64,000 nt of DNA from Harmothoe impar (GCA_947462335.1 OX381710.1:1116001-1180000), one strand, 5' to 3'. Shown: positions 41,905-53,946, counted from the stretch's first letter. Numbers and translations: made by a program. Notes: a model not told the origin generated them from the sequence alone.

Positions 41905-42607
41905 CTGCCACACCCGAGAAACAACACAATCAATTCTTTAACTTTTGCTTATAGGCCAGACCAAAAAAAGAAGTTGGTCAATTTTTTGCACCTAATTTTC
42001 GAAATAGGATTTATCTCTTTTTTTTAAAATTTGTTGATGGATTTCACTCTTTTTTTTTCAAAAATCAAGATTTTAATTTCAATTCAATTTTTTGTTTCTT
42101 GATTCCCACAGTTCAACCAATAAAAGATGTTTTGCCTTGGGTTCCCTTAGAACTTGTCAGAGACTGGTAAAAAAAAAAGAGGTCGCTCACTTCACTTTTC
42201 CATGACTAAAATCCACCGACAAAAAAATCTGATTGCTGGCACCATTTTTTCAAAAGTGAAATCCATTGACCACCCTTTTTTTTTGTGTGTGGCCATATCT
42301 TAATACATTTAGAAATTGTTGGAGATCAAATTCATTACACATTCACAAAAGATGAAATTGTTGTCATGATGCACCACTGCAGCTTCAGCGTGTAACTCAT
42401 CGGTGCTGCATTGGTGCATCATGCCTGACCATTCGGGAGTGTCTGAACCCTTAGGGTCGTCATGATGCATGAATGCAGCCCTGGCGAGTTAGTCACCAGG
42501 GCTGCATTCATGCATCATGACGACCAATGGGCGTAGATAGAGCATGAAAGCACTACGCCGCCCTTAAAGGGTTTGCATATTTAAAGCTTGTCATGTGAGG
42601 AGCTCAC

Positions 42608-42763
42608 CTTGCAGTCTTCGGTGTTTCCGGGAGACACAAAGAATGTCCACTGGTAGTCAAAGTAGTTAACGAGCAGCTCGGGGCCCCCGGCCAACATGAG
42701 CACCTTACGGGCCTCCTCGTCAGCCGACAGGTGACACAACCCGGGGAGGAGGAACCGAACCAC
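42608..42763 (-). CDS. ARM/HEAT-like protein gene, exon
   Basis: 156 bases, phase 0 at both ends, between a GGTGTTTCAG acceptor and AAG|GTGAGC donor. It encodes VVRFLLPGLCHLSADEEARK, then VLMLAGGPELLVNYFDYQW, then TFFVSPGNTEDCK. The LCHLSADEEARKVLMLAGGP segment is typical of armadillo-type repeats. The acceptor sequence is the seed of the minisatellite that follows. Confidence 0.75.
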
Positions 42764-43845
42764 CTGAAACACCATAGGGCTTTATACTAATGTACCACCG
42801 GAAATATCATGTAGGGTCTATACTAATGTACCACCTGAAACAGCATAGGGCTTTATACTAATGTAACAGGTGAAACATCACGTAGGGTCTATACTAATGT
42901 AACAGGTGAAACATCACGTAGGGGTCTATACTAATGTAACAGGTGAAACATCACGTAGGGTTTATACTAATGTAACAGGTGAAACATCATAGGGCTTTAT
43001 ACTAATGCAACACCTGAAACACCATTAGGGATTTATACTAATGCAACACCTGAAACACCATTAGGGATTTATACTAATGCAACACCTGAAACACCATTAG
43101 GGATTTATACTAATGTACCACCTGAAACAGCATAGGGCTTTATACTAATGTACCACCTGAAACATCATGTAGGGTCTATACTAATGTAACAGGTGAAACA
43201 TCACGTAGGGTCTATACTAATGTAACACCTGAAACACCACCTAGGGTCTATAATAATGTAACACCTGAAACATCACGTGAGTTGTGGAGGGAAATCTTCC
43301 TCTGGTTTTGTGTCATATTCGGTCAAGCAAGGGTCCAACCCACCCCTCGTCTGCCTTTCCTCCCGGATCGGCCCAACATGAAACACCACCTAGGGTCTAT
43401 ACTAATGTAACACCTAAAACACCACGTAGGGTCTATACTAATGTAACAGGTGAAACATCACGTAGGGTCTATACTAATGTTACACCTGAAACATCATGTA
43501 GGGTCTATACTAATGTTACACCTGAAACATCATAGGGCTTTATACTAATGTTACACCTGAAACATCATGTAGGGTCTATACTAATGTACCACCTGAAACA
43601 TCATGTAGGGTCTATACTAATGTTACACCTGAAACATCATGTAGGGTCTATACTAATGTACCACCTGAAACACCATAGGACTTTATACTAATGTTACACC
43701 TGAAACATCATGTAGGGTCTATACTAATGTTACACCTGAAACATCATAGGGTTTTATACTAATGTAACACCTGAAACATTATGTAGGGTCTATACTAATG
43801 TAACACCTGAAACACCATAGGGATTTATACTAAGGTATTAACATC
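42760..43845. repeat. 34-36-bp minisatellite seeded by a splice acceptor, about 30 copies
   Basis: The unit is CACCTGAAACATCATGTAGG followed by GTCTATACTAATGTA. The first unit is the acceptor of exon 42608-42763 (on the minus strand, GTGTTTCAG then GTGGT), so almost every copy still carries TTTCAG|GTG on the coding strand. A unique insert at 43277-43378 interrupts the array. Confidence 0.9.
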
Positions 43846-44312
43846 ATGTTATATCTATAACAAATAGTCGTAGTCAGTTCTACAGCTGGAACATCATGTT
43901 ATATCAATAAAGGTTGTCCCTATTTCTGCCAAGATTTTTACAATATTTTTCAAAAAAAAAGAAAATAAAAGAATTGTCCACTTTGGATTTTTAGTACTAA
44001 AATTTGGAAAAAAATGCCACATTGAACCTTTTTCCCCCATCAGCCCACTCATAATTTTGGTTGTAATCCAAGTTATCAGAATTGAATGTACCGTAAAGCC
44101 GACTTTTTTTTGCATTTTAGGCTTGATTCGGCTTATTGCCTTCTCTCAAGGTGGGGTGGTCGGCTTATAAGTAGTTTTTATCCTATTATTACAGTTTAAA
44201 GCTGCATAATTGATTCAGAGTTTGGTTTATAAATTTGTCTCAAACTGGGGGGACAGCATAAATATTGAAACCTAAAAATATGTGAATTCAACTTAATCTC
44301 CACTCGACCCAC

Positions 44313-44454
44313 CTCTGGCACCGATGTGTCGGCGGCGGGACCGGCGTGGGGGAGCGGGGAGAGCGAGGCGTCTCCGGCGTCCATCTTCTCCGGCTGGTTC
44401 TCCGTGTTGCCGTCAGGGGTCAGCACCTGTCTGCGCGCCTCCAGGTTCTTGGAG
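44313..44454 (-). CDS. ARM/HEAT-like protein gene, most upstream exon seen
   Basis: 142 bases from a CCCACAG acceptor to a GAG|GTGGGT donor, entering at phase 2 and leaving at phase 0, which matches the exon at 42608-42763. It encodes SKNLEARRQVLTPDGNTENQ, then PEKMDAGDASLSPLPHAGP, then AADTSVPE. It is Pro/Ser/Asp-rich and probably unstructured. The upstream exon was not found between 44.5 and 48 kb, where there is a minisatellite and a gap of Ns. Confidence 0.65.
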
Positions 44455-44499
44455 CTGTGGGAAAAGGGGCCAAGTTAGATTTTGTGGTAACGCTGATAG

Positions 44500-46095
44500 C
44501 CATGAAGGCCTTTTGTGGTACCACTAGTGACCCTGAGGGCTTTTTGTGGTATCACTACTAGCCCTGAAGGCCTTTTGTGCTACTGCTACTAGCCCTGAGG
44601 GCCTTTTGTGCTACTGCTACACTGCTACTAGCCCTGAGGGCCTTTTGTGGCACTGCTACTGACTGAGGACCTTTTGTGGTACCACTAATACTAACCCTAA
44701 GCGCCTTTTGTTCTACCGATACTAACTCTAAGGGCTTTTTGTGGTACCAGTACTAGCCCTGAGGGCCTTTTGTGGTGCCACTACTAGCCCTGAGGGCCTT
44801 TTGTGGCACCACTACTAGCCCTGAGGGCCTTTTGTGGCACTACTACTAGCCCTGAGGGCCTTTTGTGGTACCACTACTAGCCCTGAGGGCCTTTTGTGGC
44901 ACCACTACTAGCCCTGAGGGCCTTTTGTGGCACTACTACTAGCCCTGAGGGCCTTTTGTGGCACCACTACTAGCCCTGAGGGCCTTTTGTGGCACCACTA
45001 CTAGCCCTGAGGGCCTTTTGTGGCACTACTACTAGCCCTGAGGGTCTTTTGTGGTACCACTACTGGCCCTGAGGGCCTTTTGTGGCACCACTACTAGCCC
45101 TGAGGGCCTTTTGTGCTACCCACACTAGCCCTGAGGGCCTTTTGTGCTACCCACACTAGCCCTGAGGGCCTTTTGTGGTACCACTACTGACCCTGAGGGC
45201 CTTTTGTGGTACCACTACTAGCCCTGAGGGCCTTTTGTGGTACCACTCCTAGCCCTGAAGGCCTTTTGTGCTACCCACACTAGCCCTGAGGGCCTTTTGT
45301 GGTACCACTACTGACCCTGAGGGCCTTTTGTGGCACCACTTCTGACCCTGAGGGCCTTTTGTGGTACCACTACTGACCCTGAGGGCCTTTTGTGGTACCA
45401 CTACTAACTCTGAGGGCCTTTTGTGGCACCACCACTAGCCCTGAGGGCCTTTTGTGGCACCACTACTGGCCCTGAGGGCCTTTTGGGGTACCACTACTAG
45501 CCCTGAGGGCCTTTTGCGGCACCACTACTAGCCCTGAGGGCCTTTTGGGGTACCACTACTAGCCCTGAGGGCCTTTTGTGGCACCACTACTAGCCCTGAG
45601 GGCCTTTTGTGGTACCACTACTAGCCCTGAGGGCCTTTTGTGGTACCACTACTAGCCCTGAGGGCCTTTTGTGGTACCACTACTAGCCCTGAGGACCTTT
45701 TGTGCTACCCACACTAGCCCTGAGGGCCTTTTGTGGCACCACTACTAGCCCTGAGGACCTTTTGTGCTACCCACACTAGCCCTGAGGGCCTTTTGTGCTA
45801 CCACTACTGGCCCTGAGGGCCTTTTGTGGTACCACTACTGACCCTGAGGGCCTTTTGTGGCACCACTACTGACCCTGAGGGCCTTTTGTGCTACCACTAC
45901 TGGCCCTGAGGGCCTTTTGTGGTACCACTACTGACCCTGAGGGCCTTTTGTGGCACCACTACTAGCCCTGAGGGCCTTTTGTGGCACCACTATTAGCCCT
46001 GAGGGCCTTTTGTGGCACCACTACTAGCCCTGAGGTCCTTTTGTGGCACCACTTCTAGCCCTGAGGGCCTTTGTTGTACCAATACTAGTCTTGAG
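44500..46095. repeat. 31-bp minisatellite, about 50 copies
   Basis: The unit is GCCCTGAGGGCCTTTTGTGG followed by CACCACTACTA, with TACC/CACC and CTACCCACACTA variants. It includes the short palindrome GCCCTGAGGGC. It begins 45 bases upstream (coding strand) of exon 44313-44454. Confidence 0.95.
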
Positions 46096-46279
46096 GCCCT
46101 TTCTGGTACTTATATTTTGCTTCCATTGTCACTCCCAAATACATCCATTATTGACAAGTACAGTGTGTCTGTACACAACAACGATACCTTTGTCATTGTA
46201 GCCACAATGCCCTCAGTTCTTTATCTTTATCTAGTGAATAACTAAAACGTTTATTGCATGTGTATTAAATGTTAGTAAA

Positions 46280-46479
46280 NNNNNNNNNNNNNNNNNNNNN
46301 NNNNNNNNNNNNNNNNNNNNNNNNNNNNNNNNNNNNNNNNNNNNNNNNNNNNNNNNNNNNNNNNNNNNNNNNNNNNNNNNNNNNNNNNNNNNNNNNNNNN
46401 NNNNNNNNNNNNNNNNNNNNNNNNNNNNNNNNNNNNNNNNNNNNNNNNNNNNNNNNNNNNNNNNNNNNNNNNNNNNNNN
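46280..46479. other. Assembly gap (200 N)
   Basis: A run of exactly 200 undetermined bases, next to the end of the 31-bp minisatellite. The missing upstream exon of the ARM/HEAT-like gene could lie here. Confidence 1.
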
Positions 46480-47625
46480 ACAGGGCGCGTAGCAAACACG
46501 TGGAATGCAGTTGCTATGATAATATATGTGGAGAGCGTAAGAAATTCAGGCGCGCTCGATGTCCTGAAAGATGGAACCGCATGGCTCCTTTTCACGGCCT
46601 GTACGTTTTGTGCTTCATATAAACACAGATGAGCCATCTTTTGTGAGATCAAAACCAGTTTCACACATAAATGTCTATTCTAGCATTTCACTCATCCTAT
46701 TAAACAGAGGCAAATCTCCTGCATTGCATTTGTAGTTACCGTATGTCTTTTGGCGATCCAAGAAGTGTAGATCAAAATATAGTAATACAATTTTAATTTA
46801 TTTTTCCAGAAAATCCGATGCTACACCACAAATGCAAATGTCAATACCGTTAGATTGTCTACTCACAAAAAGAAAGACGCTTCTTGGTAAAAGGATTTTA
46901 CCATGATACATGTTGGGGGGGGGGGGGTTAATTTAGATTTCAAGGTTCAGGGGGAATTGCATGTAATCACAAATAACACTCATTGATGAAATTATGATTG
47001 CAGATTTAACCAGTAAGTGGGTGTTAAACTGTGTGTACCGCTACTAATTATCACTACACACACAGCTGTGCTACTAGACCCACAATGGACTATAATAACA
47101 ACCTCAGACTTATACCATTAATACTCACATACAATTACATAATCTCCAAACACGGTATATATATAGATATATTAAACCTGTGGTTCTGACCTTCTCATCA
47201 CTTGACATTAATAATTAAACAGTTGTCTTCAATTAAGGTATAACACGGTGGAGAATTCCCAGTGTGGAAACTTTGACATACAATATATTGACCTGGCCCT
47301 ACCCATTTATTTCACACGGGTGGATCCAGGCTGGGGGTCGGGTGATGGGATGGCAAAAAGATACCCCGACTTTTGAAAAGAAATTGCGACAGTTTTCGCT
47401 ACTTTCATATCTAGCTGGACCCAGAAATGCCTGGTTGGCATAATGCAGTACTGGCATCTTGGGGTTTTGGCAAATTTTCTGAAGGAAATTAACATACATA
47501 TAAGTAAGAATTTCTGCAAAAATATAGGAAAAGCGGCATCTCTGGGACCCCGCACCCCCATCCACTTCTTTTCAAATTGCTGAGTCATCCCCTCCTTCAC
47601 AGCTGTTCTCTGTTATACATTATGC
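46480..47625. other. Non-coding stretch
   Basis: AT-rich with a G run at 46914-46927. The overlapping minus-strand frames at 47299-47600 have no domain and no splice sites that fit either neighbouring gene, so nothing is called. Confidence 0.4.
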
Positions 47626-47628
47626 TGT

Positions 47629-48055
47629 CCTAACATGGCGGCCATCTTGTGGTAATGAGATGGCCATTTTGTCCTAACATGGCGGCCATCTTGTGGTAAT
47701 GAGATGGCCATTTTGTCCTAACATGGCGGCCATCTTGTGGTAATGAGATGGCCATTTTGTCCTAACATGGCGGCCATCTTGTGGTAATGAGATGGCCATT
47801 TTGTCCTAACATGGCGGCCATCTTGTGGTAATGAGACGGCCATCTTGTTCTAACACGGCGGCCATCTTTGTTCAAACACAGCGGCCATCTTTTTCTAACA
47901 CGGTGGCCATCTTGTTCTAATATTACGGCCATCTTTGTTCTCACAGTGGCCATCTTGTCTTAACACGACGGCCACCTTGTTCTTACACGGCGGCCATCTT
48001 GTTCTTACACGGCGGCCATCTTGTTCTGACACGGCGGCCATCTTGTGGTAATGTT
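47629..48055. repeat. 44-bp minisatellite beside the PITPNC1-like stop codon
   Basis: Unit CCTAACATGGCGGCCATCTT then GTGGTAATGAGATGGCCATTTTGT, five near-exact copies followed by five or six degraded shorter ones. It starts six bases downstream (coding strand) of the TAA stop, so it should form the 3' untranslated region and carry many AAGATGGCCGCC (YY1-like) motifs. Confidence 0.9.
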
Positions 48056-48060
48056 GCTGG

Positions 48061-48227
48061 TTACTGGAATGCCACCTCCTTGTCTTCGGGCGTGTTGCCA
48101 GTTGGTGTGTTGGTGGGTGTAGAGGGAGAGACCGAGCCGGGAGACTCAGCGACCGTTACTCCTACTTTGGTGTTGGTCAGTGAGTGCATGTCCTTCTCAT
48201 ACTTTCTAATGTCCTCCATTGTCATAC
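48061..48227 (-). CDS. PITPNC1: PITPNC1-like gene, last coding exon
   Basis: The exon completes the Gly codon split after exon 49181-49244 and reads GMTMEDIRKYEKDMHSLTNT, then KVGVTVAESPGSVSPSTPT, then NTPTGNTPEDKEVAFQ and TAA (48061-48063). TMEDIR is the conserved helix of PI transfer proteins. Vertebrate PITPNC1 continues into a longer Ser/Pro tail that binds 14-3-3 when phosphorylated. Here the tail is only about 45 residues but still Ser/Thr/Pro-rich. Confidence 0.8.
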
Positions 48228-48504
48228 CTGCGAAATGAAATATATGTGTTATATCACGGTACTTAAGCCTTTAAGGGCTGGATCAAAATGTGTAATCTAG
48301 TTGCATTCATGCATCATGCAGAAGTTACATGGTTGATACACTCCAGAAAGGTCGGCATGATGCACCAACACGGTTTATTCGCCAGCAATGCATTTGTGTA
48401 TCATGACAAAGCTGCTATAAGGCAATATACCATCCATAATATTATCATTATAGATCTGAATTCTGATCAGTGACATCAAGTCGCTGTATAGATGACTGTA
48501 TCAG

Positions 48505-48633
48505 TACCGTAAAACCTCGCGTATAAGCCTAACTCGCATATAAGCCGCACCTGGACTCTGTGCCGATCCTATAAGCCTCACCAGCGATCTGCTTCGCGTA
48601 CTAGCCGCGGCTTATACGTGAGGTTTTACGGTA
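48505..48633. mobile_element. 129-bp hairpin MITE with TACCGTAAAACCTCGCG ends
   Basis: TACCGTAAAACCTCGCGTAT to TACGTGAGGTTTTACGGTA. Nearly the whole length pairs (CTTATACG / CGTATAAG). Same terminal group as 15236-15772. Confidence 0.75.
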
Positions 48634-48720
48634 GTTAAAAATCAGCTTACAGGGCTTTCATAACTACCGGTATAGCATCTATCATTATCCACATGTTATA
48701 GAGCCACCGCATAAATGTGT

Positions 48721-48935
48721 GTGCCTCTACATGGGGTCCTACGCTTTTGACCGTGTCGCCGTGTCGATTTTTAGCAGGAGGGCCGTGTCGCTGGGTCGAT
48801 TTTTATATATATTAGAATGTACTAAGGCTTTGAAAAGAGGACTGTGTCTGTCGATTTTTAAAAAGGCCCTGTCGCTTGTGTCGATTTTTAAAAGGGCCGT
48901 GTCGCACGTGTCGATTTTTACCCATGTAGAGGCAC
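48721..48935. mobile_element. GTGCCTCTACATGGG MITE, copy 2
   Basis: 215 bp with exact 15-bp ends GTGCCTCTACATGGG / inverse. The interior is repeated GGGCCGTGTCGC.GTGTCGATTTTTA, the inverse of copy 1. Located in the intron between PITPNC1-like exons 49181 and 48227. Confidence 0.8.
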
Positions 48936-49180
48936 ATAAGTCTCACCTGCATTGTCAGTGGGACGTTAAACTACACAAACAAACAAAGTAGTACATGTAT
49001 CTAATTAAAGACATTGTAAGCCGACTGACAGCGTGGGTGTATGACCACTGACTTAAAACATGGTCAGTGCTTTCTCGTATGACACTGGTCACTAGTTATG
49101 CATTTTCCTTGTATTATATATATCCTCGAGGGTTATGGCCACAACTAGACACTTTTGGGACCCAAGGTTTCTCAACTTAC

Positions 49181-49244
49181 CAAACCACTCGTCAAGCCAC
49201 GTAAAGGCCTGTTTGTGTCCTAGTAGCAGGATATCCCTCACCAC
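49181..49244 (-). CDS. PITPNC1: PITPNC1-like gene, exon
   Basis: 64 bases between CTCCCACAG and G|GTAAGT. It encodes VVRDILLLGHKQAFTWLDEW and F, leaving phase 1. VVRDILL.GH.QAF.W.DEW is the pattern I know from PITPNC1 and separates it from PITPNA/B (FTNFHRQLFCWLDKW-type). Confidence 0.85.
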
Positions 49245-49479
49245 CTGTGGGAGACAAAAGAAGTACACTATTTAAGACTCTTGCTATGCTAAAATATACA
49301 GCAGTCCAACATTATAGCACTCCAATGCACTATATGGATATATATCTAAAACTGGACATCGACATCCATGTAACAGAATCCTTCCAACAGAAATCTATAT
49401 TTAGTAGAAGTAGAAATCCATGAATATCTATATGAAGGAGAACACCATGTTCATGCCTATGAATATGTCTGTGTGTATG

Positions 49480-50545
49480 TTCATTTAAAAATTCAAGATT
49501 GCAACCATTCATTGAATGCCACCATGCTTTCAATGTAATCTCGAATTGCAGTTGCAGTAATTTGATACTAATAAAAAAAAATCTATTCCATTTTTCTTTC
49601 ATGAACAGTTGGCATCCCATAGATTCAAGATGGCTATCACTCATTGAATGTCCCGATGCTTGAAATGCAATCTTGACTTGTAGTTGCATTAATTTGATAC
49701 TATCAAAAAAACAAATCCTATTTGATTTTTCCTTCATTCAAACCATTCAGGATGGCTACCATTTACTAAATGCCACAATGCTTTCAGTGCAATGAAGAAT
49801 TATAGTTGCATTAATTTGTATAATTCATATAAGAAAATTTCTATTTGATACCTTTTTCAAACACAGTTGGCACCCCATAGGTTTAGGATGGCCACCATTC
49901 ATTGAATGCCACAATGCTTTAAATGCAATCTTGAAATGTAGTTGCATAAATTTTATACTGTTAAAAAAATCCAATTTAGTTCTTTTTTTCATGAAGAGTT
50001 GGCACCCCATAGGTTCAAGATGGCCACCAGTCATTGAATGCCATAATGCTTAAATGCAATCTTGAATTGCAGTTGCATTAATTTGATTCTTAAAAAAAAT
50101 ACTTTCTTTTCTTTCTTTCATGAACAGTTGGCACCCCATACATTCAAGGTGGCTACCAATCATTGCATGCCACAATGCTTTAAGTGCAATCACAAATTGT
50201 AGTTGCATTAATCTGATACTAATAAAAAAACTAATTCTATTCTTTTTTTTTTAATTCATGAACAGTTGGCACCCCATATATTTTAGATGACTACCATTGA
50301 TTTAAGATGCTTAAAATGCAATCTCGAATTGTAGTTGCATCAATTTAATGCTAATAAAAAACAAATTCTTATAGATTTTTCTTTCATGAATAGTTGGCAC
50401 CCCATAAGGTGGCTACTATTCATATTAATGCAAATACAATGCTTTAAGTGCTATTACGAATTGTAGTTGCATTAATCTGATACTAAAAAAAATAAAATAT
50501 TCTATTTGATTTTTCTTTCATGATCAGTTGGCACCCCATAAATTA
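49480..50545. repeat. About 130-bp tandem repeat, eight to nine copies, in a PITPNC1-like intron
   Basis: Units run GTTGGCACCCCATAGGTTCA, AGATGGCCACCATTCATTG, AATGCCACAATGCTTTAAAT, GCAATCTTGAATTGTAGTTG, CATTAATTTGATACTAAT and an A-run. Later copies lose the ATGGCCACC part. Minus-strand frames of 69-135 codons here follow the repeat and are not genes. Confidence 0.85.
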
Positions 50546-51432
50546 AAAATGCACCCAGCACCCAGGTCACCAGCTATATACGGACACATGAACCTCCCCT
50601 GCCTGTTCTCCTTCAATGCAGAGTGAAGTGGGTGGGAGGGGGTGACCATCAACAGTGCATAAACACTTTGATTGGATGACAATGCAGTTTTCATATTACA
50701 ACCCTAAATTTGTGCAACGAAAATCATCAAGAAACACTAAGTATTTTTTCCAAAGAATAGCTTTTCTAGAATGGCTCGATACTCAGAAATCCTACTGCGA
50801 ATAAAAAAAAGTCAAATTATTATTCTAAACACCTGAAAAGTGAGAAATGCTGGCGTTCACGGTTTATGTAGGAAATGTACTAAAAACACCAAAAATATGC
50901 AACAAAACCCTAATTTTCTCAAAAACTGAGGTTCCAGTGTTTTCTACCCTCATATTACACATTGGCATAGAGAATATATTGGCACCTAGTCAGGATTTTG
51001 CCCTAGAAGCAATCTGTGAGGCAAAAAACAGCCAAAATGAGCCACTGGTCTGAAGTATAAAACTGGGCATCGATCACTATAGAGCTACAAAGAGAGAGAA
51101 TCGATGTCCAGTAATTAAACATCAAAATGCACTCTTAAACAGCTGCTATATGAGCAGTAATAATTACTTAAGTAGAGAACTCAAGATAAGATTATCGTAA
51201 ATTATAGTATATCACCCACAATTTGCGTATTTACTGAACAAATGAATCAACTTCATTTATGTTATCTTTACAATTAAAAACTAGTTATATTGTAAAATAC
51301 TTTAAAAATATTAAAATAAAATAAATTATTTACTACTCGCATATATCAAATATATTGGTATACATTAAATGCAGTAACGATACATGTAGGAGGAGCAGTT
51401 ATGAGACTATTATGACATGTAGTATGACTCAC
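50546..51432. other. Intron sequence of the PITPNC1-like gene
   Basis: AT-rich. A 68-codon + strand frame at 50847-51053 has no support. Nothing else recognised. Confidence 0.4.
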
Positions 51433-51534
51433 GTTATGCGTGTAGCCCTCCACTCGTGTCTGCATACCCCAGACCTCAAACTTGACTCGCACTAGTTTGT
51501 ATGAACACATTATGGGCTTTGTCTTCTCCTCTTC
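51433..51534 (-). CDS. PITPNC1: PITPNC1-like gene, exon
   Basis: 102 bases, phase 0 in and out. It encodes EEEKTKPIMCSYKLVRVKFE and VWGMQTRVEGYTHN. MCSYKL and VKFEVWG.QTRVE are signatures of the lipid-binding core of PI transfer proteins, closest to PITPNC1. The intron to the next exon holds the 130-bp repeat array at 49480-50545. Confidence 0.9.
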
Positions 51535-52032
51535 CTAAAGTACAAAATTACATGACATGGATTAATTAATCAATCAATACAGACGAAAGGCACAGAGTTA
51601 AAGAGGTATGGATGGGATAAAGGGAAAAGGCTTATTAGAGTTTTATACCTATTACATGTATAAACTTTCCATCAAGTGCATTTCATACACGGAATAGACA
51701 AGGCCCACATTGGATGCAGGAGAGGGACATTGTATCGCTAAATTGGCATCAGTATCAAATGTGGGCTGACATGCATCTACATTACACAACATAATAGAAT
51801 GCTTTATTAAACTTACACATATGGGGAAAACAGAACAGCACTAACATATGTATACGAATTTAATAAATATAATGGGAGAAATAAAAGGAGATGAACACTG
51901 TGTCATAATTTCTAAATTCCATCAAACAACATTTTTTTGGGGAGAAACAAGTAGCATTCTGCCTAGTCTTCACAGAGAATACTAGAATTGTTTTCATTTA
52001 AATTTGCAACTTATTGATAGGTGTATGCCTAC

Positions 52033-52191
52033 CCTCCATCCTTCTTCTAGCGGTCCCCGGCCGGTCCGTTCTGACTTGTACTTGAGGGGGTCCTCTGCCT
52101 CCTTGTACTTGTGTTCTGCTACTGGTTCTGTGGCAATGTCCACAAACACCACCTCCCTGTCCGTCAGCTCCTCCGGGTTTAAGCCTAACAA
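52033..52191 (-). CDS. PITPNC1: PITPNC1-like gene, exon with the TGRGPL motif
   Basis: 159 bases, phase 0 in and out. It encodes LLGLNPEELTDREVVFVDIA, then TEPVAEHKYKEAEDPLKYK, then SERTGRGPLEEGWR. YK..EDP..(Y/F)KS..TGRG.L is the most conserved stretch of the PITP family. The exon ends GAGG|GTAGGC. Confidence 0.92.
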
Positions 52192-52253
52192 CTGAAACAC
52201 AACGAGGAAAGTGCTGTAAGTTCTTGTGTGTGTTTTACATACAGTATGTATAC

Positions 52254-52601
52254 AGGATGTAAGTCAGGAGAGGTGAAAAAACAGGAATTCGAAGCAGTCC
52301 CTCCCTACACTGCTCCCTGCCAGCAATGCTCCCCTAGGACGGGTCCCCTGTCCCCCTGATGCTCTCCCCGCCTCCCCTGCAGGCCCTCCCGGCCAGCGGA
52401 ACGCCCCCAGGCGGTCTCTTTCACCCTCCTGGAATCTTCCCAGTGAGCATTGCAGGGTGGGCGTGGAGGGCCTAGGGTTAGGGGATGGGGTGGAAACGGA
52501 ACTTTTTCTCAATGCTAGCACAACAAAGTACAGAAACATAGAAAGGTTGAAGAAAGTGAGATTCCAGGAATTCCTGGAATTCCAGGAAGACTTACATCCC
52601 T
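52254..52601. mobile_element. Possible element with AGGATGTAAGTC ends
   Basis: Left AGGATGTAAGTC and right GACTTACATCCCT are inverted. The inside is unusually GC-rich (CTGCCAGCAATGCTCCCC, GGCCCTCCCGGCCAGCG), unlike the surrounding intron, and ends in palindromic CCAGGAATTCCTGG. No known family recognised. Confidence 0.4.
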
Positions 52602-52627
52602 GATGATTCATACTGTATGCGACGTAT

Positions 52628-52815
52628 CAAAGGGAATGGTCATTATCTAAAAACAGGGGGGATGCAGTTTGGTGTATTTGGTGTGAAAATCTCTTCCCAT
52701 TTTCGGTCCCCCCCTCTTTGAATTATAGTACATGGGTGGACTTTCCCCGCCCCTTCCCCTCAAAAAAGGTGAAATTATTTTGCCCCCCCCCCCCTTCTAC
52801 AGGGGTCAAAGATCA
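52628..52815. mobile_element. Truncated Harbinger-like MITE
   Basis: Starts AGGGAATGGTCATTATCTAA with AACAGGGGGG and includes the poly-C part but no right end. Confidence 0.45.
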
Positions 52816-53143
52816 ATTGTATATAATCCACACCAAGACTGAGAGTATCGTATAACCTGCACTGGAGGTTAGATTCGCGTATTTCAGATGGCTTACCCGT
52901 GAGAATGTCGATTTTCTAGGGGAACGTTCAACAAATACATCACTACTAGGGGGTGGGTGGGTCCTTTGATCTGACCGACAAATACGGTTTAACCATATCC
53001 TTGGTTTAACTCAGTGACAAAGGGGTGGGTGGCTCCTGAAAATGTCCCAAAAACAGTGACATAATTGTTGAACTTTCCCTAAGAATCCTGGTGATTGGAG
53101 AAGTAAGTAACATAGTGGACAGTATCAACTACATCAACGCTGA

Positions 53144-53303
53144 CAGGGGCGGATCCAGAGGGGGGGTTCTGGGGGTCAAAAAAATTTGATTTTTTAAAAA
53201 TGATAATATCATCCGCCACGAGTCGCGGTGCGTCACTTTTTGGTACTTTGGTGTTTGGTGGACCCCCCCCCCCCCCCTTTTCAAATTCCTGGGTCCGCCC
53301 CTG
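53144..53303. mobile_element. CAGGGGCGGATCC MITE, second copy
   Basis: 160 bp from CAGGGGCGGATCCAGAG to AATTCCTGGGTCCGCCCCTG. GCTGA lies near both edges. Same family as 2994-3134. Confidence 0.75.
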
Positions 53304-53725
53304 GGCTGATATCACTTGTGACAAGACCAGCTTGCACCTGTCCCCCATTATGGCCCGATAAGCATTTACCTATAGAACTTTACACCTCTGCCCAACCGCA
53401 ATTAGTCTTTGTTTACGCTGGTGTCAAAACAGATTAGTGACATCTGTATTCATAACACGTACAGCATTAGTTGGGCTGTAGAATATAGTGGAAAATAAAG
53501 ATACATGTACAATGGAACTGAACTACCATTATTTCTGAATCCATCATAATATGTTGGCTTTTAAAGTAAAGTACCCGGTATGGGTATGCGATTAATTTTA
53601 GATGTATACTTTTCCAATTCAAATGAACAATTGAGTAAAACTCGACACACATCAAAGACAAAAAACTCGTATTTCTTTCTCTCTAAACTACATAGAAAAT
53701 GTGACCAATGCACATTATGGACGTA

Positions 53726-53946
53726 TAGGGTAGATTCACCTTGGGTCGGACACATACCTTGAAGCGGACACTTCAATTTTTGCTTATTCAAGCATCATTC
53801 TAATCTCTTAATTTGTGAATAATGGTAATGTTGAAGTGTTATTTTTTTCAATAAATCACTTACATAGGTTTTATCATACATGGATAATTAGAAATATCAG
53901 TGTCCGTCTCAGGGTATGTGTCCGATTCATGGTGAATCTACCCCTA
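53726..53946. mobile_element. 221-bp MITE with TAGGGTAGATTCACC ends
   Basis: TAGGGTAGATTCACC, then GGGTCGGACACATACC..AGCGGACACTTC. The right side is the inverse: TGTCCGTCTCAGGG, TATGTGTCCGATTCATGG, TGAATCTACCCCTA. TA at both edges may be the duplicated dinucleotide. Confidence 0.7.

Noticed and set aside
41279..42027. His/Pro/Thr-rich frames of up to 245 codons
   Set aside because: They come from the CACACC array between duplicated exon ends, in antisense to the real gene.
46265..46664. Frames running through the N gap
   Set aside because: They consist mainly of undetermined bases.
47299..47600. Two overlapping minus-strand frames (88 and 97 codons) considered as the missing upstream exon of the ARM-like gene
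   Set aside because: No acceptor/donor pair gives the phase needed by exon 44313-44454 and the peptides look random.
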